Origin: Rickettsia typhi
GTDB lineage: Bacteria > Pseudomonadota > Alphaproteobacteria > Rickettsiales > UBA1997
Direction: 5' to 3'
NCBI GenBank assembly: GCA_945865905.1
Contig: CAMBFC010000002.1
Coordinates: 183,505-240,628, forward strand
Length of the DNA stretch: 57,124 bases
How positions within the stretch are numbered: the first letter of the stretch is position 1; each line of letters opens with the position of its first letter. A model generated the notes under the pieces. It was given only the letters and a program-made list of their open reading frames with translations. It did no database searches and had not been told where the DNA came from. This document shows, piece by piece, positions 17,901-26,592 of the stretch. Position numbers and translations under genes: made by a program.

Positions 17901-18218
17901 TTACCTTTCCATATAAAATATGCGCTTTTCATTGGTTTCGAAGTCTTTAACCTCAAGCCTTGTGCCACTAAAAATTTCATCCATAAAAAGTACTTCAGAT
18001 GGATGGTAGCTATTTGTTTTAAAATCAAAAATGTCTACATCTCGACCAACACGAACGAGATTTCCGGGGGGAATATCTATGGCTATATTGGTGGTTTCTT
18101 CATATCCCGCCCAAGCAAAAGAATTTTGTGGGATGGTCAATTCTAGCACAAATAATAATAGCCCCAAATATGATTTGTAATATTTTAAATAGCGCTTTAA
18201 ATAAAATTTGGTTGACAT
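17901..18218 (-). CDS. Small exported protein, DUF5334-like
   Basis: This 105-aa protein has a basic N-terminus, a hydrophobic stretch (SYLGLLLFVLELTIP) and a likely signal-peptidase site after NSFA near residue 35. The mature part (about 70 aa) reads AGYEE.TN..IDIPPGNLVRVGRDVDIFDFKT and ends in EV..I..GTRLEVKD. I recall this GNLVR.GRDI.I.D pattern from the DUF5334 family of small proteobacterial periplasmic proteins, with moderate certainty. It stands alone upstream of rpsF and opposite tRNA-Pro. No function is known. Confidence 0.65.
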   Translation of the reverse strand: MSTKFYLKRYLKYYKSYLGLLLFVLELTIPQNSFAWAGYEETTNIAIDIPPGNLVRVGRDVDIFDFKTNSYHPSEVLFMDEIFSGTRLEVKDFETNEKRIFYMER

Positions 18219-18306
18219 ATTATAGTGATGATTGTTTAATCGCGCTCTCTTTTTAAGAGCACTTCCTTTATTTTTCTACTAAAATTTTTGTACTAAAATA
18301 TTTTGT

Positions 18307-18384
18307 CGGGGCGTAGCGCAGTCTGGCTAGCGCACCTGGTTTGGGACCAGGGGGTCGGGAGTTCGAATCTCTCCGCCCCGACCA
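18307..18384 (+). tRNA. tRNA-Pro(TGG)
   Basis: A full cloverleaf is present: acceptor stem CGGGGCG/CGCCCCG, D arm GCGCAGTCTGGCTAGCGC, anticodon stem CCTGG/CCAGG with loop TTTGGGA (anticodon TGG at 18342-18344), T arm GGGAGTTCGAATCTCTCC and an encoded ACCA end. It reads the proline CCN box. Confidence 0.95.
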
Positions 18385-18399
18385 AGGAACTTTCATTTT

Positions 18400-18432
18400 T
18401 ACACGCAAGTGTGCGTGCCCCGCTTAGCGGGG
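18400..18432 (+). repeat. Hairpins between tRNA-Pro and the CorA-type gene
   Basis: Directly after the tRNA come CACGC-AAGTGT-GCGTG (18402-18417) and the perfect stem CCCCGC-TTA-GCGGGG (18418-18432). There is no T-run, so this is more likely a processing or stabilising structure, or a palindromic repeat copy, than an intrinsic terminator. Confidence 0.5.
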
Positions 18433-18456
18433 ATCCCCAAACGGAGCCTTCAGCCT

Positions 18457-19407
18457 ATGATCCGCATTTTTCAACTTCCTCAATATTCACAGCAAAAGGT
18501 TTCTTCGCTTAAAGAAGTGGAAAACCTTGAAAATGTTCTGTGGATTGATTTGCAGAGTCCTTCGCGCGATGAAATAAAAGAAGTTGAAGAGCGCTACAAA
18601 ATCAGTTTTCCTACTCGCCAACAACAAGAAGAAATCGAAACCAGTTCGCGCTATCTTGCTGATTCTGAGGCTATTCGCATCAACTCTACTTTTTTGAATA
18701 TTATTCCTCAAAGCGGCCGATTAGAAGAACACGAAATGTCGTTTATTATCACTGATAAAATCCTCTTCACCCTACGCTACTTTGATAGCAGAGTGATTTT
18801 AGAAACCGTCAAAAAAATTAAACAATTTCCTACTATTTTTAATAGTTCAGCAAAAATTTTTATCAGCATTATTGAATCGCGTATCGATTTTGATGCTGAT
18901 TTGATTGAATTAGTATCAAAATATATCGCTGAAATCAGCAAAAAAATTAATTATAAAAGCAATCTTGATGAGGCAATGATTTTGCGCATTAATGAATGCC
19001 AAGAATTAACAATGTCACTGCGCGAGGCTTTATTTGATAAGCAGCGCGTGCTTTCTTCACTTCATCGCAATGAAGATTTGATGGTAGAAAACGAGCATCG
19101 TTTGCGCGTAATTATTAAAGATATTAATTCACTGATTGAACATGCTAATTTTAATTTTACACGATTAGAATATTTGCAAAACAGCTTTCTTGGCTTGATT
19201 AATATTGAGCAAAATAAGGTGATTAAAATCTTTACCGTGGCAAGCTTGGTATTTATGCCACCTACTTTGATTGCCAGCATTTATGGGATGAACTTTAAGT
19301 TTATGCCAGAGCTTGGGTCAATTTGGGGCTATCCTGCGATTTTGGCTGTTATGCTGTGCTCTTCGGCGATTCCTTTGTTGTTTTTTAAGAAGAAGAAGTG
19401 GCTGTAG
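18457..19407 (+). CDS. CorA-family divalent cation transporter
   Basis: The protein (316 aa from the chosen start) has a long cytoplasmic alpha/beta and helical domain and two C-terminal membrane helices. The first helix ends in the signature YGMNF near the C-terminus, and a basic tail follows (KKKKWL). GMN is the selectivity filter of CorA Mg2+/Co2+ channels; some relatives move Zn2+ or Ni2+ instead. The ATG at 18457 has a GGAG 12 bp upstream; the upstream GTG at 18409 would read through the hairpin after tRNA-Pro and is rejected. Confidence 0.88.
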   Translation: MIRIFQLPQYSQQKVSSLKEVENLENVLWIDLQSPSRDEIKEVEERYKISFPTRQQQEEIETSSRYLADSEAIRINSTFLNIIPQSGRLEEHEMSFIITDKILFTLRYFDSRVILETVKKIKQFPTIFNSSAKIFISIIESRIDFDADLIELVSKYIAEISKKINYKSNLDEAMILRINECQELTMSLREALFDKQRVLSSLHRNEDLMVENEHRLRVIIKDINSLIEHANFNFTRLEYLQNSFLGLINIEQNKVIKIFTVASLVFMPPTLIASIYGMNFKFMPELGSIWGYPAILAVMLCSSAIPLLFFKKKKWL

Positions 19408-19720
19408 CACTTACTTGTTTCTCCCCTTTTTTTTGAACCAAGTTAAACTATAGATCTTGCCCTTGGCTTGGTATGATCCATTTTTTTTCAAAAAAAAATC
19501 GATCTAGGAGCGCAAAATAAATGAGACTCTCTCTAATTTTTTGAAAAAAAATTAGAGTTGAAAAAGATTGAGGTTGATGGTTAGGGGATATGCTCTGAGG
19601 CGAGTTCTGCAACTATCGCGAGCTACGCTCGCTTAAATCAGATAGTTGCGGTGTCTGAGCAGCAGAGCATATCTCCTAACCATCAACCTCAATCTTTTTC
19701 AACAATCCAACAGAATTTAA
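19408..19720. repeat. Array of large intergenic hairpins between convergent genes
   Basis: This 313-bp gap has no gene but dense symmetry. ACCAAG (19437-19442) pairs with CTTGGT (19467-19472). GATCCATTTTTTTT pairs with AAAAAAAAATCGATC (19475-19504, one mismatch). CTCTAATTTTTT pairs with AAAAAAATTAGAG (19531-19557). A 40-bp inverted repeat with one mismatch has arms 19558-19597 and 19663-19702. Inside the last are GCAACTATC/GATAGTTGC (19609-19617, 19641-19649) and GCGAGC-TAC-GCTCGC (19618-19632). The first hairpins can terminate transcription from both sides; the 145-nt structure looks like a mobile palindromic element. Confidence 0.85.
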
Positions 19721-21463
19721 CTAAAGATCTTCCAACCCTTTTTTATCAGCCACAACTTCTTTATCCCGCACAAATTCTTTGATCAACTCTGAATCAGGAT
19801 TACGAAAAGAATCAACCATCTTATCAATAGTTTTAGCAGCAACTCCTGTTGATGAAAGTGCGATGCGAATAAGCTGCAAGCTGGTTTCGAAGTTTTTTGA
19901 TACTACCAAATTTGCTCCAACTTTTTTGAATCTTTCGGCGTTATTCATGCTTTCTGATTTAGTTGCCAGCACAACTCCGTGAAAATTTTCGTGAATAAAG
20001 CGCGTAATTTTTATGCAGGCGATTTCATCATCCAACGCTATAATAACTGATTCTGAGCGCTCAATCCCTATATAGCGCAAAATATCGATGTTCATTGGGT
20101 CGCCATAATAAATATTATAGCCGTTGCTTTTTTCAAGACGAACTACGCGGTGATTGCTTTCTAGAACAACATAATTGATGCCTTTTTTGCGCAGAGCGTA
20201 GGCGATTACATGGCCGATTTTGCTGAATCCGATGATGATTACATGTTTGGATATTTCGCCGATTTCGCGCTTGATTTTGTTATCGCGCAAAACACTCATG
20301 ATATAAAGTTGACCTTTTATTTTGCGCCCAAAGCTTGCCAATAAAGGCGTGATCGCCATTGTTACAGTAACAACCGTTGCTAAAAATTGCGCTGTATTTG
20401 GTGCGATAAAATTTTGATTTACCGCCATGATAAATACTACAAAAGCAAACTCACCACCTTGCGAGAGTAGAAGCCCAGTATGTATTGATGGCGCTAAAGG
20501 CAAGCGGAAAATTTTGCATAAAACGATGATTACTAAGGCTTTAATTAGGATTAATCCAAGCGCCACTAAAATTATTTCTACCAAACTTGAGAGCAGAAAA
20601 TCAAGTTGGAAAGACATGCCAATTGTTACGAAAAAGAGACCGAGCAACAGCGCCTTGATTGAGAGAATTTCTTCTTCTACACGGTAGCGATATTCTGTTT
20701 CTGAAACCATCAGCCCCGCTGTAAATGCACCAAAAGCTGAAGAAAGCCCGAAATAGCTGCTTAGATGGGCCGATCCCAAAATAACGATTAATGTTACGCT
20801 AAAAAATAATACATCACTTTTTGCCTCCGCAACCAAGCGGTAGATTGGGCGCAACAATAATCTGCCAATTGCAAAAATAATAATTAAGGCAATTGTTGCA
20901 TCAAAAAATGCACTGCCGAGAGCTGCTGCGATATGGATTTCACTGGTTGCAAGGGCCGGTAATAAAACTAAAATTGGGATGACCGCTAAATCTTGCATCA
21001 ATAAAATTGAAAAGGCCAAGCGCCCTACCCGCGTGGTTTCTTCACCATTTTCAGAAATAATTTGCAGAACAATTGCGGTGGAAGAAAGAGAAAATGCGGC
21101 GCCAATAATCAGTGCCGCCTCGCTTGAAATACCAAAAAATTTATATGCAATATAGGCAACTATAGAGGTTGTAACCAGCACCTGTAAGCTTCCGAATCCA
21201 AGAACATATTTTCGCATCTTGATTAATTTCTCAAAATTTAATTCGAGACCAATCGCAAAAAGTAAAAATACAATACCAAGATCAGCAATTGATTGCGTTG
21301 ACTCGTTTCCTTCTAAAATACCAAATCCAAATGGCCCAATCATTGCCCCAGCTACCAGATAACCAAGGGCTGGACTCAATCTTAATTGCTTAAAAAGAAT
21401 AACAATTCCAACGGAAGCAAGCAGCAGAATTAGGATATCGTGTAAATAGTTGGTATTGTGCAC
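19721..21463 (-). CDS. Kef-type (CPA2) cation:proton antiporter with TrkA-N domain
   Basis: The 580-aa protein has about 12 membrane helices in residues 1-390, with LGYLVAGAMIGP and FLLFAIGLELNFEKL early and GAFTAGLMVSETE, SQGGEFAFVVF later, as in KefB/KefC/YbaL. A Rossmann TrkA-N domain follows at about 405-525 (HVIIIGFSKIGHVIAYALRKKG, YYGDPMNIDILRYIGIE). It exports K+ (or Na+) in exchange for H+. No KefF/KefG partner is next to it. The start is a GTG at 21463 with no clear Shine-Dalgarno; no better ATG exists before the first helix. Confidence 0.87.
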   Translation of the reverse strand: MHNTNYLHDILILLLASVGIVILFKQLRLSPALGYLVAGAMIGPFGFGILEGNESTQSIADLGIVFLLFAIGLELNFEKLIKMRKYVLGFGSLQVLVTTSIVAYIAYKFFGISSEAALIIGAAFSLSSTAIVLQIISENGEETTRVGRLAFSILLMQDLAVIPILVLLPALATSEIHIAAALGSAFFDATIALIIIFAIGRLLLRPIYRLVAEAKSDVLFFSVTLIVILGSAHLSSYFGLSSAFGAFTAGLMVSETEYRYRVEEEILSIKALLLGLFFVTIGMSFQLDFLLSSLVEIILVALGLILIKALVIIVLCKIFRLPLAPSIHTGLLLSQGGEFAFVVFIMAVNQNFIAPNTAQFLATVVTVTMAITPLLASFGRKIKGQLYIMSVLRDNKIKREIGEISKHVIIIGFSKIGHVIAYALRKKGINYVVLESNHRVVRLEKSNGYNIYYGDPMNIDILRYIGIERSESVIIALDDEIACIKITRFIHENFHGVVLATKSESMNNAERFKKVGANLVVSKNFETSLQLIRIALSSTGVAAKTIDKMVDSFRNPDSELIKEFVRDKEVVADKKGLEDL

Positions 21464-21638
21464 TGCGAGTGATTTATTTTATTATGGATATTTCATCTAG
21501 TTTTGTGATAAACTCCATAATTAATTTTCATTATGAGTTTTTCTGAAGCAATAAATATCTACAAAAATCTGTAGAATTTTTTTTGCATAACCTATCTAAT
21601 TCTTATAACTTATTTTTTAACTCTATTTCTAACCTAGA
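21464..21638. promoter_or_regulatory. Divergent promoter region between the Kef gene and dcd
   Basis: This 175-bp A+T-rich gap must start both flanking transcripts. For dcd, TTGCAT (21583-21588) and TATAAC (21604-21609) are visible but only 15 bp apart. A small hairpin CTACA...TGTAG lies at 21570-21585. Confidence 0.3.
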
Positions 21639-22205
21639 ATGATAATGTCTGATAAGTGGATTGCGCAAATGGCAGCCACACAAAAAATGATTGAACCTTT
21701 TGCTGCAAAACAAGTGCGCGTTGACGATCGCGATCAAAAAATAATTTCTTACGGCAACTCATCTTATGGCTACGATGCCCGCGTTTCTAACGAGTTCAAG
21801 ATTTTTACTAATATTGATTCGGCGATTGTTGATCCAAAAAATTTCTGCGATACTAGTTTTGTAAATCGCACTACTGATGTTTGTATAATTCCACCAAACA
21901 GCTTCGCTCTAGCACGCACAGTAGAATATTTTCGCGTTCCTGAAGATGTATTGGTTATTTGCGTTGGCAAATCAACTTATGCAAGATGTGGAATAATTGT
22001 CAATGTAACTCCGCTTGAACCGGGTTGGGAAGGTCATGTTACCCTTGAATTTTCTAACACAACACCTTTGCCTGCAAAAATTTATGCTTTTGAAGGAGCT
22101 TGCCAATTTTTATTTTTTAAAGGCAATGAACCTTGCGAAACTTCTTACGCAAAAAGAAGTGGAAAATACATGGGTCAAACTGGAGTGACATTGCCCAAAG
22201 TTTAA
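21639..22205 (+). CDS. dcd: dCTP deaminase
   Basis: A 188-aa trimeric dUTPase-fold enzyme that deaminates dCTP to dUTP. Visible family motifs are SDKWIAQMA at the start, [45 protein letters not shown] and [21 protein letters not shown], the last with the catalytic Glu. Either ATG at 21639 or 21645 could start it. It heads a five-gene plus-strand run dcd, intradiol-like, rbfA, dxr, rseP with small gaps. Confidence 0.94.
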   Translation: MIMSDKWIAQMAATQKMIEPFAAKQVRVDDRDQKIISYGNSSYGYDARVSNEFKIFTNIDSAIVDPKNFCDTSFVNRTTDVCIIPPNSFALARTVEYFRVPEDVLVICVGKSTYARCGIIVNVTPLEPGWEGHVTLEFSNTTPLPAKIYAFEGACQFLFFKGNEPCETSYAKRSGKYMGQTGVTLPKV

Positions 22206-22215
22206 ATCAAATATC

Positions 22216-22905
22216 ATGATAAAATTTATTTTACTGATCACGATTTTATTTTATTCGCAAAGCGGTTTTGCCCTTGAAGAACAAGACTCTGCGCCCGCAC
22301 CAGAAAAAAAAGAAATACTTCCTTTTAATCCAAAAAAACCAACACCTTCTCGCTTTTTTGCCGCCGATATTTCGATGCCCGATCAATTTTTTACCACCAA
22401 CAATTTAGCAAAAAAAGTTGGATCATTTTATCGCGCTTTTGGTGAGATAATTTTTATTCAAGGATCTTTGACCGATTCTTTTGGAGTTCCCATTACTAAC
22501 GCCGTAATAGAAATTTGGCAAACTAATTCTGCTGGAAAATACCACACTTTGCTTGATAAAAACAGTGAATATGTTGATAAATATTTTAACATGTCGGGTC
22601 GAACAATTAGCGATAATTTGGGCAATTATAGTTTTATTACCATAATGCCGGGGTCCCTTCAGGGCAGGGCTCCGCACATCAATATGAACATCTATCATTC
22701 TAAATTTGGCAAGCTTGAAACCGAGATGTATTTTGAAAAACACCCCTTTAATGACTCTGATTATCAATATCTGGCTTATTCTGAGGAAGAGCGTAAACTA
22801 TTGGTTGCACAGGTTCGCCACACTGATATTTTAAATACGCAATCGATTAAACTTTGCACTTTTAATATCGTAATGCGAGGCACGCATTTATATAAAAAAT
22901 TCTAA
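22216..22905 (+). CDS. Exported intradiol-dioxygenase-like protein lacking two iron ligands
   Basis: This 229-aa protein has a signal peptide (residues 1 to about 19, MIKFILLITILFYSQSGFA) and then an intradiol ring-cleavage dioxygenase-like beta domain: GSLTDSFGVPITNAVIEIWQTNSAGKY, SGRTISDNLGNYSF, TIMPG, RAPHIN and a C-terminal NIVMRG. Aligned with protocatechuate 3,4-dioxygenase beta, it keeps one iron Tyr (Y109) and one His (H154). The second Tyr (of PGPYPW) is L148 after a deletion, and the second His (of HIH) is N156. Catalysis is therefore doubtful; a structural or binding role in the periplasm is more likely. It lies between dcd and rbfA. Confidence 0.75.
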   Translation: MIKFILLITILFYSQSGFALEEQDSAPAPEKKEILPFNPKKPTPSRFFAADISMPDQFFTTNNLAKKVGSFYRAFGEIIFIQGSLTDSFGVPITNAVIEIWQTNSAGKYHTLLDKNSEYVDKYFNMSGRTISDNLGNYSFITIMPGSLQGRAPHINMNIYHSKFGKLETEMYFEKHPFNDSDYQYLAYSEEERKLLVAQVRHTDILNTQSIKLCTFNIVMRGTHLYKKF

Positions 22906-22913
22906 ATCTCATT

Positions 22914-23318
22914 ATGAAATCACAAAGACAACTTCAAGTTGGTGAACAAATCAAGCGCGTTATTGCAGAAATTTTTCTGCGCGAAGGCTTGCTAACAATG
23001 ATGGGAAGCTGCATCACAATTCTTGAAGCAGATACTAGTCCTGATATAAAAAATGTACGCGTTTATATTGATATTTTTGGTGATGCAAAAAATAATCAAG
23101 CAATTTTACAGCGCTTAAATAAAGCTGCGCCATATTTTCGTCATGAATTAGGCAAGAGATTATCTGCGCGCAACATTCCTGAGATTTTATTTATTTTGGA
23201 TCGCACTGAAGAAAAAGCTTTGCAGCTTGAGGCCTTGCTAGAGAAGGAGTCTGATGCGATAATGAATCCCAAAAAACCAAGTGCTCTGCTAGCAAAAAAA
23301 CCACGCAAGAAAAAATAA
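22914..23318 (+). CDS. rbfA: Ribosome-binding factor A
   Basis: The 134-aa KH-like protein shows the family layout: RQLQVGEQIKRVIAEIFLREG, then ITILEADTSPDIKNVRVYIDIFGD and ELGKRLSARNIPEILFILDRTEEKALQLEALLE. It helps mature the 16S rRNA 5' end in 30S assembly and cold adaptation. The C-terminus is a basic tail (KKPSALLAKKPRKKK). It is separated by 2 bp from dxr. Confidence 0.93.
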   Translation: MKSQRQLQVGEQIKRVIAEIFLREGLLTMMGSCITILEADTSPDIKNVRVYIDIFGDAKNNQAILQRLNKAAPYFRHELGKRLSARNIPEILFILDRTEEKALQLEALLEKESDAIMNPKKPSALLAKKPRKKK

Positions 23319-23320
23319 TT

Positions 23321-24463
23321 ATGAAAAAAATTATAATTTTTGGCGCCACTGGATCGATTGGAAAAAACACTATTGAAGTAATAAAAAATGATCGCGATCG
23401 CTTTGAGATTATCGCTCTCTGCGCCCGCAATGATTCTAAAACATTGGCCGCGCAGATAGATTTACTCCATCCAAAATTTGCAATAATTGAAGATGAAAAA
23501 AAATTTGCTGAACTAAAATCTGCCGTAAAATCACGCAAAACCAAGCTATTGGCTGGTCGCGAAGCAATATTAGAAATTGCAAAAATAAAATGTGATCTTG
23601 TTGTTTCGGCAATTGTTGGTTCTGCTGGCATGTTGCCAACTTTAAACGCAATTCGTGCTGGTTCAAATATTGCCCTTGCTAACAAAGAATCTATGGTGTG
23701 CGCAGGAAAATTTCTTATGCTTGAAGCCAAGAAAAACAAGGTGCAAATCATTCCGGTTGATTCTGAGCATAACGCAATCTTTCAAATTTTTGAGCATAAA
23801 AATTTAAAAGAAATTGAAAACATTATCCTCACCGCATCAGGCGGCCCGTTCTTCAACTCTGATCGCGATTTCTCTAAAATTACTGTTGCGCAAGCACTAA
23901 AACATCCAAATTGGAAAATGGGAGCAAAAATCACTATAGATTCTGCAACCATGATGAACAAGGGTCTAGAGATGATTGAGGCCTTCCATTTATTTCCTAT
24001 TAATAAAGATCAAATTAAAGTTTTGGTACACCCTCAATCAATAATTCATGGTCTTGTTAATTATAAAGATGGTTCAACTCTTGCAATGATGAGCAAGCCC
24101 GATATGAAGGTTCCTATTGCTTACGCCCTCTCTTATCCAAAAAGAATGTCGATTAAACATTCTTCTCTTAATCTTGCCGAAACACAAAATTTAAGTTTTT
24201 TTGCCGCTGATGAAAAAAAATTTCCTGCGCTAAAATTATGTCGCGAAGTAATGATGCTTGATGGCAATGCTCCAGCGATTCTTAACGCTGCTAACGAAAT
24301 TGCGGTAGAAAAATTCTTACAAGAAAAAATTTCTTTCACCGATATTACAAAAATCGTTGCCAAAACTCTTGATAAACTGCCTCATAAAAAAGTGCAATCA
24401 ATTGAAGAGGTAATCGATTTTGATCAACAGGCGCGCATTATCGCCAACTCAATTAAAATTTAA
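23321..24463 (+). CDS. dxr: 1-deoxy-D-xylulose 5-phosphate reductoisomerase
   Basis: The 380-aa protein has GATGSIGKNT for NADPH, VDSEHNAIFQ with the metal-binding Asp and Glu, LTASGGPF and GAKITIDSATMMNKGLEMIEAFHLF, all diagnostic for Dxr. It makes 2-C-methyl-D-erythritol 4-phosphate, the second step of the MEP isoprenoid pathway. The first enzyme, Dxs, is in the same window at 48063-49982. The order dxr-rseP is common in proteobacteria; here undecaprenyl synthesis genes are not between rbfA and dxr. Confidence 0.95.
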   Translation: MKKIIIFGATGSIGKNTIEVIKNDRDRFEIIALCARNDSKTLAAQIDLLHPKFAIIEDEKKFAELKSAVKSRKTKLLAGREAILEIAKIKCDLVVSAIVGSAGMLPTLNAIRAGSNIALANKESMVCAGKFLMLEAKKNKVQIIPVDSEHNAIFQIFEHKNLKEIENIILTASGGPFFNSDRDFSKITVAQALKHPNWKMGAKITIDSATMMNKGLEMIEAFHLFPINKDQIKVLVHPQSIIHGLVNYKDGSTLAMMSKPDMKVPIAYALSYPKRMSIKHSSLNLAETQNLSFFAADEKKFPALKLCREVMMLDGNAPAILNAANEIAVEKFLQEKISFTDITKIVAKTLDKLPHKKVQSIEEVIDFDQQARIIANSIKI

Positions 24464-24464
24464 A

Positions 24465-25583
24465 ATGGAAATTATTTATCTTATTTTGCACAATTTTTTT
24501 TCATTCATAGCAATCATTTCGCTGATCGTTTTCATTCACGAATTTGGACATTTTTGGGTGGCGCGACTTTGCGGGGTTCAGATTGAGACTTTCTCTATTG
24601 GTTTTGGCAAAGAAATCTGCGGCTTCAATGATAAAAAAGGCACGCGCTGGAAATTATGCCTTTTGCCTCTCGGTGGCTATGTAAAAATGTATGGCGATAA
24701 AAATGGCGCCTCAATGCCTGATCCAGAAGAGATACAAAAAATGAGTGCGGCAGAAAAGAAAAAATCTTTCGTTTTTAAAAATGTTTATCAAAGATTTGCC
24801 ATTGTTATTGCGGGGCCTGTTGCTAATTTTTTGCTCGCCATCATAATCTTCACTTTTTTATTTAAAATTAACGGCCTCAACTCAGTGTTGCCAATAGTTG
24901 ATGAAATTCTGCCACAAAGTGCCGCATCCGAATCTAGCCTACAAAAAGGCGATAGAATCTTAACAATTAATGGTCAAGAAATCACCGATTTTAATGATGT
25001 TCGCAAAATTGTTACAATTAGCACCGATAAAGAATTGCGACTTGAAATTGAGCGCGAAAAACAAATTCTGCAAATTAACATCACGCCAAAATATCAAGTA
25101 AGCAAAGATTTTTTTGGCGATGAAATAAAAACTGGAATGCTAGGAATCACAGCCTCGCAAACCACTCACGAAGATTTAAATATCGCACAATCTTTTGTGC
25201 AAGCCAATGTTGAAACTTATAAAACATCATTATTAATTTTTGAAGCTCTTTACGAATTAATAACGGGAAAGCGCTCTGTTAAAGAGCTTGGCGGTCCAAT
25301 TAAAATTGCCAAATATTCTGGCCAAACCGTTACAATGGGAATCACAGTAGTGGCTTGGTTTATGGCGATGATTTCAATTAATCTTGGCGTAATGAACCTT
25401 TTGCCAGTGCCCGTGCTTGATGGCGGGCATTTATTTTTCTATTTGATTGAAATGATTGCAAAAAAACCTTTGCCGCAAAAAACGCAGCAAATTGGCTTTC
25501 AGATTGGCATGGCGCTGGTTTTAACTCTGATGGTTTTTACTACTTTTAATGATGTTTATCAGTTATTTTTTGGACAGTATTAG
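24465..25583 (+). CDS. rseP: RseP-type site-2 intramembrane protease
   Basis: A membrane metalloprotease of about 372 aa. The first helix carries the zinc site HEFGH (H25, E26, H29), a PDZ domain follows in the middle (QSAASESSLQKGDRILTING), and the C-terminal helix has NLLPVPVLDGGHL with the third zinc ligand. It cuts membrane-anchored regulators such as anti-sigma factors. The ATG at 24465, one base after the dxr stop, is chosen because the protein then starts directly at the first helix; an upstream ATG at 24420 lies inside dxr. Confidence 0.93.
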   Translation: MEIIYLILHNFFSFIAIISLIVFIHEFGHFWVARLCGVQIETFSIGFGKEICGFNDKKGTRWKLCLLPLGGYVKMYGDKNGASMPDPEEIQKMSAAEKKKSFVFKNVYQRFAIVIAGPVANFLLAIIIFTFLFKINGLNSVLPIVDEILPQSAASESSLQKGDRILTINGQEITDFNDVRKIVTISTDKELRLEIEREKQILQINITPKYQVSKDFFGDEIKTGMLGITASQTTHEDLNIAQSFVQANVETYKTSLLIFEALYELITGKRSVKELGGPIKIAKYSGQTVTMGITVVAWFMAMISINLGVMNLLPVPVLDGGHLFFYLIEMIAKKPLPQKTQQIGFQIGMALVLTLMVFTTFNDVYQLFFGQY

Positions 25584-25605
25584 AGCTTTTTAGGTCGAGG
25601 ACAAA

Positions 25606-26592
25606 CTATTGGGAGACTCTCAAATTCTGCAAAATATTCAAGGCCAAGCCTTCATCTATAAGACTGCGCGCCATAATAACTCCATCTTCAATCGTTTTTA
25701 CTTTTTGCGCCAATTGCAATGCAAAGGCTGAATTTAAAATCACAATATCACGATAAGCTGATTTTTCACCATCAAGCATTGCAATTAATTTTTGTGCATT
25801 ATGCTTTGGATCCTTGCCCTTCAAGGCATCAATCCCAACTTTTGCAAAACCAAATTTAGCTGGATCAATAATTTCTTCGGTGATTTTTTCGCCTTCCAAT
25901 CGCATTAAATATGAATTATCACATAGCGTAATTTCATCCATCCCATCAAATCCATGTACAATATAAACCCGCTTTGAACCCATGATTTTTAAGGCTTCAA
26001 GCATTGGCAACATTGTTTCTTTTTTAGAAGTTCCAATTAATTGAATTGAAGTATTTGCAGGATTTAATAATGGCCCCAAATAATTAAAAATTGTTGGCAC
26101 ATTAAATTCTTGGGCAATTTCTTTGCGAATTGTAGCGAGATTTTTCAAGCTCTCGTGAAAGAATGGTGCAAATAAAAAACAGAGTTTTTTCTCGCGCAAA
26201 GTTTTTTCTATCGCCGCAACATCACTAGAAATTGCAATGTTTAGTTCAGAAAAAATATCCGCAGAACCAGAATTAGAAGAAATCGCTTTATTGCCATGCT
26301 TTGCCACTGTAACTTCGGCAGCCGCAACCACAAAACATACTGCAGTAGAAATATTTAATGTTCCTAATTTGTCGCCACCAGTTCCACAAACATCAATCGC
26401 ATTTTTTGGGGCTTGAATTTTTATCATGCATTTTTTAAGAGCCGCCACTGCACCTAGAAAAACCTGCGTTGAAAAGCCATCATCATTTATTTGTAAAAGG
26501 ATTTTTTTTGTTTCTGTTGCAGAAATTTTTTGCTCAATGATGTTGAAAAAAATTTGCTCGAATTGGGTGTGGGTAAAGTTTTTAAAACTCAT
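25606..26592 (-). CDS. trpD: Anthranilate phosphoribosyltransferase
   Basis: The 328-aa protein shows the PRPP loop DVCGTGGDKLGTLNIST (about 64-80), KHGNKAISSNSGSADIFSELN, FLFAPFFHESLK and HGFDGMDEITL, the signature set of TrpD. It joins PRPP to anthranilate, the second step of the tryptophan branch. trpG lies upstream on the same strand but is separated by 313 bp of inverted-repeat sequence, and no other trp genes follow, since the next gene is convergent rseP. Confidence 0.94.
   Translation of the reverse strand: MSFKNFTHTQFEQIFFNIIEQKISATETKKILLQINDDGFSTQVFLGAVAALKKCMIKIQAPKNAIDVCGTGGDKLGTLNISTAVCFVVAAAEVTVAKHGNKAISSNSGSADIFSELNIAISSDVAAIEKTLREKKLCFLFAPFFHESLKNLATIRKEIAQEFNVPTIFNYLGPLLNPANTSIQLIGTSKKETMLPMLEALKIMGSKRVYIVHGFDGMDEITLCDNSYLMRLEGEKITEEIIDPAKFGFAKVGIDALKGKDPKHNAQKLIAMLDGEKSAYRDIVILNSAFALQLAQKVKTIEDGVIMARSLIDEGLALNILQNLRVSQ

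Noticed and set aside
18409..18456. GTG start 16 codons upstream in the CorA-type gene
   Set aside because: It would translate the hairpin after tRNA-Pro; the ATG at 18457 has a better-placed GGAG and the typical start of the protein.
19408..19720. Insertion sequence
   Set aside because: There are large inverted repeats but no transposase and too little room for one; at most a non-autonomous element.
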